Shown here: positions 7,396-13,501 of the stretch, in pieces
Numbering within the stretch: the stretch's first letter is position 1
Layout of the letters: each line of letters starts with the position of its first letter
Assembly (NCBI GenBank): GCA_947631655.1
Contig: CANRME010000010.1
Span: 1-21,949 of the forward strand
Length of the DNA: 21,949 nt
Source of the DNA: an uncultured Bacilli bacterium
GTDB lineage: Bacteria > Bacillota_I > Bacilli_A > RF39 > UBA660
Reading direction: 5' to 3'
The notes under the pieces: model-generated
What the model saw: the letters and a program-made list of their open reading frames with translations, nothing else
The model's database searches: none
Told to the model about the DNA's origin: nothing
Made by a program: the position numbers and the translations under genes

Positions 7396-8142
7396 ATGAA
7401 TATTAAAAATCAAAACAATAATATTATAGAAATATTATCATCTAATTCTGCCCTCAAATTATTAGAAAATAGTGGTAATAAAAATACTAAAATTTGTTTA
7501 CCTCTATCATTAAGTATTGGTAAATTTAATAGTATTATTCCATTTAATAGGAGTATTTTATCGGAAATTTATAAAATTAAAGATTCTTATGATTTCACAA
7601 AACAGTTTAATGAATTAAAAAGTATTAGTAATAATTACCAAGAAATTAGAGTTTGGTCAAGCCATTTAGATAGTGATGATTATTGTTTATTTTTGTTAAT
7701 ATGTTATCTATTTAAAGATAAAACAATAAGTGCAATTTTTTCTGAAGAAGTTAATTGGGGATTTACTACAATATGTTCCGTTAGTAAAGACCAAATTCAA
7801 GAATTAGAAAAAAGAGAACATATCCTAACAAAATGGGAAAAAGAGCATTACTCAAATGAATGGCAAAAGGTAGTTAATAGTAATAAAGAATTAAGATACA
7901 TGATAAATGGAACAGTTGTATCTTGTAACTTTAACAATCTTAATAGCAAAATACTCAACAGACTTAAACAAACTGGAAAAATATCTATTCCTAAATTTAT
8001 CGCAAATTTAATGATTAATCCAATAATTTCTTATGTAATATTTTCAGATTTAGTATACAATTATTTAATTGAAAGATTAGAAAATATAGGAAAGATAAAA
8101 AGTTTTGTAATTAATGATGAAAAATATATTGAACATATATAA
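7396..8142 (+). CDS. DUF1835/DUF3658-like protein of unknown function
   Basis: 248 residues. The layout fits DUF1835 followed by DUF3658: a KICLPLSLSIGKF stretch near 32-44, RVWSSHLDSDDYCLFLLICYL near 85-105 (family pattern of an aromatic-rich 'R(I/V)W...D' motif), an ELEKREHILTKWEKEHYSNEW helix near 135-155, and ELRYMINGTVVSC near 165, resembling the ELR...NG start of DUF3658. No catalytic residues are evident and the function of the family is unknown. Codon use is poorer in G and C than yigZ and valS, suggesting acquired DNA. The ribosome binding site is weak (AGGA about 13 nt upstream). Family assignment is from memory of motif patterns and needs a profile search. Confidence 0.55.
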   Translation: MNIKNQNNNIIEILSSNSALKLLENSGNKNTKICLPLSLSIGKFNSIIPFNRSILSEIYKIKDSYDFTKQFNELKSISNNYQEIRVWSSHLDSDDYCLFLLICYLFKDKTISAIFSEEVNWGFTTICSVSKDQIQELEKREHILTKWEKEHYSNEWQKVVNSNKELRYMINGTVVSCNFNNLNSKILNRLKQTGKISIPKFIANLMINPIISYVIFSDLVYNYLIERLENIGKIKSFVINDEKYIEHI

Positions 8143-8169
8143 TAAATAACACAATTTATTTTAGATAAC

Positions 8170-8198
8170 TTGCAAATATCAATAATTTATGGTATTAT
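8170..8198 (+). promoter_or_regulatory. Sigma-A promoter driving the structured RNA
   Basis: TTGCAA (8170-8175) and TATTAT (8193-8198) are separated by 17 bp, and TGG precedes the -10 as an extended element. Transcription would begin near 8205. Confidence 0.7.
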
Positions 8199-8204
8199 GT
8201 ATGT

Positions 8205-8312
8205 AGTGAAGCAAAACTTCATAAAATAAAAAGGGAACATTCAATCTGCTATGTTGAGTGTTACCGAAATTTGGTTTCACCTAAATCAATGCTTGAGTTA
8301 GGTGGTTTTCTT
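8205..8312 (+). ncRNA. Structured small RNA or attenuator leader
   Basis: Between a good promoter and a strong intrinsic terminator there is no open frame of note, but clear secondary structure. A short TGAAG/CTTCA hairpin (8206-8221) comes first. Next is a 9-bp stem AACATTCAA/TTGAGTGTT (8236-8244 with 8254-8262), with a 9-nt loop. An ACC/GGT hairpin follows, then the terminator stem. TTGAGT occurs both in the 3' arm of the second hairpin and in the terminator, so ATTCAA (8239-8244) could pair with either, which is what an attenuator switch would need. It may be a free-standing RNA of about 105 nt or the leader of the small ORF at 8359. I cannot match it to a known family. Confidence 0.55.
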
Positions 8313-8313
8313 T
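8277..8313 (+). terminator. Intrinsic terminator of the small RNA
   Basis: CACCTAA (8278-8284) pairs with TTAGGTG (8298-8304), continued past one A-G mismatch by TCAA/TTGA around a 3-nt loop. A TTTTCTTT tract follows directly. Confidence 0.85.
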
Positions 8314-8358
8314 CATATTAATACTATAAATAGTAAGAATAATAAAAGGAAGATAATA

Positions 8359-8484
8359 ATGATTTGGAAAAAGATTAAAAAATCTTTCTTACTCACTTAT
8401 ATCGCCTCCCCTCTTTTTTATGAAGTTCGGCCCCACCCAACTATTGAATGTTCCTATAAAAATTATAGTATAAATTGTTACTAA
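8359..8484 (+). CDS. Small 41-residue cationic peptide ORF, unrecognised
   Basis: ATG at 8359 is preceded by AAAGGAAG with 7-nt spacing, a good ribosome binding site. The peptide starts with MIWKKIKK, continues with a short hydrophobic patch (SFLLTYIASPLFY) and ends with a polar tail containing two cysteines. An earlier in-frame GTG lies inside the terminator stem and is not credible. It could be a small toxin, a leader peptide or a chance ORF. Its position 46 nt after the RNA terminator suggests either control by read-through or an unrelated gene. I do not recognise it. Confidence 0.4.
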   Translation: MIWKKIKKSFLLTYIASPLFYEVRPHPTIECSYKNYSINCY

Positions 8485-8513
8485 TTGCAATTATTTATTT
8501 TCTATTTGCTAAC

Positions 8514-8555
8514 AAAAAGAAGTTATTTAGATAAACTTTCTAATAACTTCTTTTC
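8514..8555. terminator. Bidirectional intrinsic terminator between small ORF and valS
   Basis: AGAAGTTATT (8518-8527) pairs with AATAACTTCT (8542-8551), extended by AGA/TCT past a bulged T. T-runs flank both sides in the sense needed for each strand, so it can end plus-strand transcripts and the minus-strand valS operon. Confidence 0.8.
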
Positions 8556-8560
8556 TTCTT

Positions 8561-10984
8561 TTAATTTTCTTCTGAATCTAAATTTAATTCTATTTTATCA
8601 ATACTATACCCACCACTAACATCTTTAATATTTAAATTTTCAATAAATAATGTTGCTTTAAAATCTTTAATAGATGTTTCAATCGCTTCTTTTAAACCTC
8701 TATTTAAACTTAAATCAAAATTCTTAATTGGAGTTTTTAATGAAACATTTTTATTTGATTTTTCTCCTCTGGCTTGACTAATAATATCAACCATATCATT
8801 ACCATTTCTAATTTCTTTATCAAATTTATATTCAAGATGTTTAATTTCAGTTAAATGTATAGATTTTTTATCATGGTATAATTCTTGATATATCTCTTCT
8901 GTAATAAATGGAAAGAAAATACTAAAATCTTGTAATAATTTATAAAGAATTGTATAAACTGTTTTTTGTCCTGAATATCTTGGAATTTCGCCAAATTCTT
9001 CTGGTCTATATAATCTATGTTTAACTATTTCAATATAATTATCACAGAAATTCCAGAAGAATTTTTCTAAATGATTTAGCGCTAATCCCACTTCATATTC
9101 GTCTAAATATTTTATAAATCCTTTTTCCATTTCTTGAAATGTTCCTAAAATCCATTTATCTACAAATTCAAAATCATCAAAATCTTTATCTTTAAAATCT
9201 GCTAAGTGCATTTCAATAAATTTAGATACATTCCATATTTTATTTACCAGCTTTTTACCTCTTAAAAGTGTTTCTTCACTAAACACAATATCTGTTCCAA
9301 GTCTTCCAGAACCAGCCCAATATCTGATAACGTCAGCTGAATACTCTCCTATTAAATCAATAGGCTCTACTTTACTATTTCCTTTTGATTTGCTAATTTT
9401 TTCGCCTTTGTTTGCCATAACAAATCCTGAAATCATTACATTATCCCATGGCCTTTGTCCAAAATGATAAAAACTTTTAACAATAGTATAGAAATCCCAT
9501 GTTCTTATTATTTCGGAAGCATTGGTTCTAATACTCATTGGTTTTAGTATATCTTCATAGTTTTCTTTTTCACCATAACGCATATTGATTAGAGGAGTTA
9601 CTGAAGATGTCGCCCACGTATCCATAACATCTGTTTCTGGCACGAATTCCTTACATTTACATTTAGGACACTCACTTATACTAGGTTTATCCACTAAAGG
9701 ATTTACAGGTAAGTCTTCTTTTTTCGCAAAAATTGGTTCTCCACATTCTTTACAATACCAAACAGGGAATGGAACACCAAAATATCTTTGTCTTGATATA
9801 CACCAATCCCAAGCAATATTGTTTACCCATTCTTCATATCTAGTATGCATGTGTTCAGGATGCCACTTAATTTCGTTACCAATTCTTAAAAAATCTTCTT
9901 TATGATTCATAATATCTATGAACCATTGTTTCATAACAGAGTATTCTACTTCTTTACCACATCTTTCATGGGTTTGAACTTCGTGCTCTAGTTCTTCAAT
10001 TTTTACCACATATCCCCCATTTTGTAAATCTTCAATTATTTGTTTACGAGCTTCCTTAATTTTCATTCCACCATAATTTGGAACTTCAGGGCTAATTCTT
10101 CCGTCTTCTGTAAAAATATATTTCAAAGGTAAATTATATTTTTTCCACCATTCAATATCGGTTTGGTCACCAAAAGTACAACACATAACTACTCCTGTAC
10201 CTTTATCAATAGCAACTTTTTCATCAGCCATAATAGGAACATCAACATTAATTACCGGAATATGAGCAGTTTTACCGATTAAATGATTATGAACTTCATC
10301 ATTAGGATTTACAAAGACACAGACTATAGCAGGAAGTAATTCTGGTCTTGTAGTAGCTATCGTAAATTCTTCTCCATCTTCAACCGTTTTGAAATTAACA
10401 TAATTAAATGTTGTTTTTATAGTTTTAGTTTCTAGTTCGGCTTGAGCAATAGATGTTAAACATTCATTACACCATAATGCTGGACTTTCTTTATGATAAC
10501 AATGACCATTTTCAATTAAATCCAAAAATGACATTTGACTGATTTTTATTGTAGATGGACTTACAGTTTTATAATGAATATCCCAATCTGTACTTACACC
10601 CATTTTGCTAAACAAAGTTTGAAATTCAGCTTCATATTTATCAGTTGTTTCATAACAAAGTTTAGAGAACTCTTCTCTACCTATTTCATGAGCTTTTTTA
10701 CCCTGTTCTTTTTCAACCAATCTTTCGCTTGGTAATCCATTATCATCAAATCCAAAAGGATAAAATATATTATAACCTCGTAATCTCTTATAACGAGCAA
10801 TCATTTCTGTTTGAGAATATGAGAAAATATGCCCTATATGTATTTTCCCATTTACTGTTGGTGGAGGAGTATCAATAGAAAATACCTCTCTTTTATCTGG
10901 TTTAAATTCATAAATTTTATTTTCTTTCCAATATTCTAACCATTTATTTTCCTTTTCTTGTGCATTATACTTTTTATCTAACAT
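8561..10984 (-). CDS. valS: Valyl-tRNA synthetase, archaeal/rickettsial-type
   Basis: 807 residues. Class I synthetase charging tRNA-Val, with HIGH at 49-52 (GKIHIGHIFSYSQ) and KISKSKGN near 527. The editing domain carries IATTRPELLPAI, and WCISRQRYFGVPFPVWYCKECG and CPKCKCKEF supply zinc-type cysteines. It lacks the long C-terminal coiled-coil of ordinary bacterial ValRS (about 880 residues), and its PPPTVNGKIHIGHIFSYSQTE opening and overall length fit the archaeal-type enzymes also known from Rickettsiales and some Firmicutes. AAAGGAAG lies upstream of the ATG; the start overlaps the HD gene by 7 nt. Expression is under the valine T-box upstream. The enzyme identity is certain; the subtype is from motif memory. 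Confidence 0.96.
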   Translation of the reverse strand: MLDKKYNAQEKENKWLEYWKENKIYEFKPDKREVFSIDTPPPTVNGKIHIGHIFSYSQTEMIARYKRLRGYNIFYPFGFDDNGLPSERLVEKEQGKKAHEIGREEFSKLCYETTDKYEAEFQTLFSKMGVSTDWDIHYKTVSPSTIKISQMSFLDLIENGHCYHKESPALWCNECLTSIAQAELETKTIKTTFNYVNFKTVEDGEEFTIATTRPELLPAIVCVFVNPNDEVHNHLIGKTAHIPVINVDVPIMADEKVAIDKGTGVVMCCTFGDQTDIEWWKKYNLPLKYIFTEDGRISPEVPNYGGMKIKEARKQIIEDLQNGGYVVKIEELEHEVQTHERCGKEVEYSVMKQWFIDIMNHKEDFLRIGNEIKWHPEHMHTRYEEWVNNIAWDWCISRQRYFGVPFPVWYCKECGEPIFAKKEDLPVNPLVDKPSISECPKCKCKEFVPETDVMDTWATSSVTPLINMRYGEKENYEDILKPMSIRTNASEIIRTWDFYTIVKSFYHFGQRPWDNVMISGFVMANKGEKISKSKGNSKVEPIDLIGEYSADVIRYWAGSGRLGTDIVFSEETLLRGKKLVNKIWNVSKFIEMHLADFKDKDFDDFEFVDKWILGTFQEMEKGFIKYLDEYEVGLALNHLEKFFWNFCDNYIEIVKHRLYRPEEFGEIPRYSGQKTVYTILYKLLQDFSIFFPFITEEIYQELYHDKKSIHLTEIKHLEYKFDKEIRNGNDMVDIISQARGEKSNKNVSLKTPIKNFDLSLNRGLKEAIETSIKDFKATLFIENLNIKDVSGGYSIDKIELNLDSEEN

Positions 10985-11724
10985 AATTTTTTCTTCCTTT
11001 CTAAATTATAATTTTCTATATATTTTGCTGGTATATCAAATCTAGCATCATTTCTATACCAATCTAAGATAATTCTTACATAAGATAATATCTCTAAATA
11101 AGTACAATCATAATTAATATCAAATATATAAGATATATAATAGCAAATTTCATCTAATCCATTTTTTACATATTCATATTTATTCAAAATATGTTTTTCC
11201 ATACTTTCTAGTATTAATGGACTTATCTTATCTTCTTTAGTTATTTCTTCTTTTATATCATGAATTGGCACTTTAACATATTGATCTAAAATAGCTAATT
11301 TGTCACAATCCCTTAGTAGCTTTGTTTGTAATAACCCTTCTTTAGTTTTAGGTTCTATCTCAATTGAATATTTATTATGATTATAAATTGCCACTCTAAC
11401 AATATCAATATTCTTAGGTAAAACATGAAAATCTTTATATAAATTATTTTTATCTAAAAGTTCCACTCCATATTTAGCATGGTCAAAACTTTGTTGATCA
11501 TTAAAAGTCTTATATGCGATTATTTGATAAAACCTACCAATATCATGTAATAATCCAATCACAAAAGCTAATTCTTCATCAGCTCCCACAACCGGTGCAT
11601 ATTTAGCCATTAAATAAGCTACATTTAAAGAATGTCTAAATTTATCTGCTACCTCACTGTTTTTAAAATCGTAACCATCCTTAACAAATTCTTCATATTT
11701 TTTAATTAAGTCTGCTCTTTCCAT
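10978..11724 (-). CDS. HD-domain metal-dependent phosphohydrolase
   Basis: 248 residues with the HD signature in order: H31 (RHSLNVA), H60-D61 (LLHDIGRFYQ), H82 (DHAKYG), H116 (NHNKY) and D141 (DCDKL). These ligands bind two metal ions, and the family hydrolyses phosphate esters such as nucleotides or second messengers; the substrate here is unknown. GGAGG lies just before the ATG. It is the first gene after the valine T-box and overlaps valS by 7 nt, so both are controlled by uncharged tRNA-Val. That coupling is unusual and may only reflect operon packing. No RelA/SpoT synthetase domain is present, so it is not a complete stringent-response enzyme. Confidence 0.85.
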   Translation of the reverse strand: MERADLIKKYEEFVKDGYDFKNSEVADKFRHSLNVAYLMAKYAPVVGADEELAFVIGLLHDIGRFYQIIAYKTFNDQQSFDHAKYGVELLDKNNLYKDFHVLPKNIDIVRVAIYNHNKYSIEIEPKTKEGLLQTKLLRDCDKLAILDQYVKVPIHDIKEEITKEDKISPLILESMEKHILNKYEYVKNGLDEICYYISYIFDINYDCTYLEILSYVRIILDWYRNDARFDIPAKYIENYNLERKKKLC

Positions 11725-11734
11725 AAATCCTCCA

Positions 11735-11928
11735 TTAAAAAACGAATAACCCCAAAGGACGAGATTATTCGTGGTACCACCTTATTTACTTCTTAACAGA
11801 AATTAACGCTTATCTCACGATCAAACTCTTTAAGCAACCTTCTTATTACTCCCATTATCTTTTTCCACCTACCAAAGACTCTCTTTAAACTAAGTAATAA
11901 TACTCCTCTTAAATCATTGCTTGATAAC
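11735..11928 (-). promoter_or_regulatory. T-box riboswitch leader, valine-specific (GUU specifier)
   Basis: On the minus strand the T-box core GGTGGTACCACG lies at 11781-11770. It is followed by a 12-bp terminator stem ending in six U (11772-11737), whose 5' arm starts at the end of the core. Upstream, Stem I has upper strand TTATTACT paired with AGTAATAA, lower strand TTTAAG paired with CTTAAA, and a specifier loop containing AGGAGTA on one side and GAAG-GTT-G on the other. Aligned with the glyQS leader, the specifier codon is GTT (11838-11836), a valine codon, fitting the downstream valS. Uncharged tRNA-Val would stabilise the antiterminator and turn the operon on. Confidence 0.93.
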
Positions 11929-11934
11929 AAAATA

Positions 11935-11963
11935 AGTATACTATAAAAATATGAAAAAAACAA
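11935..11963 (-). promoter_or_regulatory. Sigma-A promoter of the T-box/HD/valS operon
   Basis: TTGTTT (11963-11958) and TATACT (11940-11935) with a 17-bp spacer on the minus strand; start of transcription near 11928, just before T-box Stem I. Confidence 0.7.
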
Positions 11964-11987
11964 CTAGTATTATTTTAAAAACTATAG

Positions 11988-11993
11988 TATAAT
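11988..11993 (+). promoter_or_regulatory. Probable -10 element for the secretion-type ATPase gene
   Basis: TATAAT lies 27 nt before the ATG at 12020, at a plausible distance. No good -35 is visible at 16-18 bp upstream, so the promoter is weak or activator dependent. It diverges from the T-box promoter. Confidence 0.45.
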
Positions 11994-12019
11994 TATTCTT
12001 AGAATAAGGAGTTGGCGTC

Positions 12020-13294
12020 ATGTTAAGAGATTTCGATTATGATAACTTGCCTGTCGTAGATATAGTTAATGAAATTATAATTGATGCAGTTAAAAGAAGA
12101 GCTAGTGATATTCATTTTGATCCAACTCCCGATGCTTTAATCGTGCGTTTTAGAATTGATGGTGACTTAGTAGATTATGCTAAAGTCCCTTTTGCCGTTA
12201 AGAAAAACTTAGCTACTCGGGTTAAAATTATTAGTGGTATGAATATTACCGAAACAAGATTACCTCAAGATGGTGCCATTAAAACCACTTTAGAAGGCGT
12301 TAACTTAGACATCCGGGTTTCCGCTCTTCCTATTGTTGATGGCGAAAAAATTGTTTTACGTATCTTAGATTACTCTATGAGTATGCAAGGACTAGAAACT
12401 TTAGGTTTTACCGAAACCAATTTAGAATTAGTTAAAAAAATTATTTCCGTTCCGAATGGTATCATCTTAGTAACTGGAGCTACTGGTAGTGGTAAATCAA
12501 CAACCGTTTACTCTATTTTACAAAAGTTAAATAGAAGAGAAACTAATATTATCACCGTTGAAGATCCAGTCGAAATGAAAGTCCCTGGTATCAATCAAGT
12601 TCAAGTTATGAGTGATATAGGATTAACTTTTGCCAATACCTTAAGAAGTATCTTACGTCAAGACCCCGATATAATAATGATTGGAGAAATTCGTGATGAT
12701 GAAACTGCTCGTATCGCCGTTCGTGCTTCAATTACCGGGCACTTAGTATTATCAACTATCCACACCAACAACTCTTTAAATACTATTGAAAGACTTTTAG
12801 ATATGGACGTTGAAAGATACTTACTAGGTACCGCCTTAGAAGGAATTATCTCTCAAAGGCTTGCTAAAAGATTATGCCCAAGATGTCGTCGTATTAGAAA
12901 AGTAACTCCTTATGAAAAAGATATTATTAAAAAAGTTTTAAAAATTGATATTGAGGAATTATATGAACCCGTTGGTTGTCCAAGTTGTATTAAAGGTTAT
13001 TTAGGTCGTGTTCCTATTCACGAAGTCTTACAAATCAATCAAGAAATAAGAGATGCTATTGCTGATGGTACTCCAAAAGAAGAATTACGTAAATTAGTAT
13101 ACGGTACGGGACATGCTTCTACGCTTTTAGAAGATGGCTTAAAAAAAGTTGTTAGTGGGATTACTAGTTTTGAAGAAATATTAAGAATTATTGATGTAGC
13201 TGAAGACTTTGGTGAAGGAGACGAAGAACTACGTCAAGCGCTTATGGGAAAAACAATGAATAAGAAAAAAGAAAACGATTACGAAATATTGTAA
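12020..13294 (+). CDS. PilB/GspE-type secretion or pilus assembly ATPase, lacking the N1 domain
   Basis: 424 residues. Hexameric ATPases of this family drive type IV pilus, type II secretion or competence pseudopilus assembly at the cytoplasmic membrane. RRASDIHFDP near 27-36 and the RFRIDGDL stretch form the N2 domain. Walker A is GATGSGKST at 153-161, the Asp box follows ITVEDPVE, Walker B is RQDPDIIMIGEIRD near 213-226, and the His box is TGHLVLSTIHTN. CPRC (286-289) and CPSC (320-323) form the zinc tetracysteine motif typical of PilB/GspE/ComGA relatives. The long N1 domain of PilB is missing, giving a ComGA-like length. AAGGAG lies 8 nt before the start. No PilC/ComGB-like membrane protein, prepilin or peptidase is adjacent; partners must be elsewhere. 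Confidence 0.92.
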   Translation: MLRDFDYDNLPVVDIVNEIIIDAVKRRASDIHFDPTPDALIVRFRIDGDLVDYAKVPFAVKKNLATRVKIISGMNITETRLPQDGAIKTTLEGVNLDIRVSALPIVDGEKIVLRILDYSMSMQGLETLGFTETNLELVKKIISVPNGIILVTGATGSGKSTTVYSILQKLNRRETNIITVEDPVEMKVPGINQVQVMSDIGLTFANTLRSILRQDPDIIMIGEIRDDETARIAVRASITGHLVLSTIHTNNSLNTIERLLDMDVERYLLGTALEGIISQRLAKRLCPRCRRIRKVTPYEKDIIKKVLKIDIEELYEPVGCPSCIKGYLGRVPIHEVLQINQEIRDAIADGTPKEELRKLVYGTGHASTLLEDGLKKVVSGITSFEEILRIIDVAEDFGEGDEELRQALMGKTMNKKKENDYEIL

Positions 13295-13303
13295 CCGTTT
13301 TTT
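13272..13303. terminator. Terminator between the ATPase gene and the converging small gene
   Basis: AAACG-A-TTAC (13273-13282) pairs with GTAA-C-CGTTT (13291-13300) with one internal mismatch; T-runs on both sides allow function in both directions. The ATPase stop codon lies in the 3' arm. Confidence 0.75.
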
Positions 13304-13469
13304 AATTATTCATATTTTTCATATCTTGCATCGCATCTTGAGCTTCATCAAGCATTGAATCTAGCATTTTTTCAGCTCTTTTACGAGCACTTTTATTAGT
13401 CATCATGAGCCCAATCGCTGCCATACTCATAAGTCCCCCAACCATTAATGCATTTTTTACCATTTTCAT
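13302..13469 (-). CDS. Small Met-rich membrane protein, unrecognised
   Basis: 55 residues, starting at ATG 13469 with GAGGAG about 9 nt upstream. The first 23 residues (MKMVKNALMVGGLMSMAAIGLMM) form one membrane segment; the rest is an amphipathic helix rich in Asp, Glu, Lys and Met (KRAEKMLDSMLDEAQDAMQDM). Twelve of 55 residues are methionine. It begins 33 nt after the recD2 stop on the same strand and ends in the shared terminator, so it is probably the last gene of that transcript. The shape recalls YtxH-like small proteins of Bacilli, but the similarity is only in architecture. Confidence 0.7.
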   Translation of the reverse strand: MKMVKNALMVGGLMSMAAIGLMMTNKSARKRAEKMLDSMLDEAQDAMQDMKNMNN

Positions 13470-13501
13470 AAAAGACATCTCCTCTTCTACATATAGTATG
13501 C

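Noticed and set aside
8234..8266. Resemblance to the start of a Cas9 tracrRNA (GGAAC-ATTCAA)
   Set aside because: Only a dozen bases agree, the segment pairs with itself rather than acting as an anti-repeat, and no cas gene or CRISPR array is present.
9585..10735. Plus-strand open frames opposite valS
   Set aside because: Antisense shadows of conserved ValRS codons; no ribosome sites or recognisable protein.
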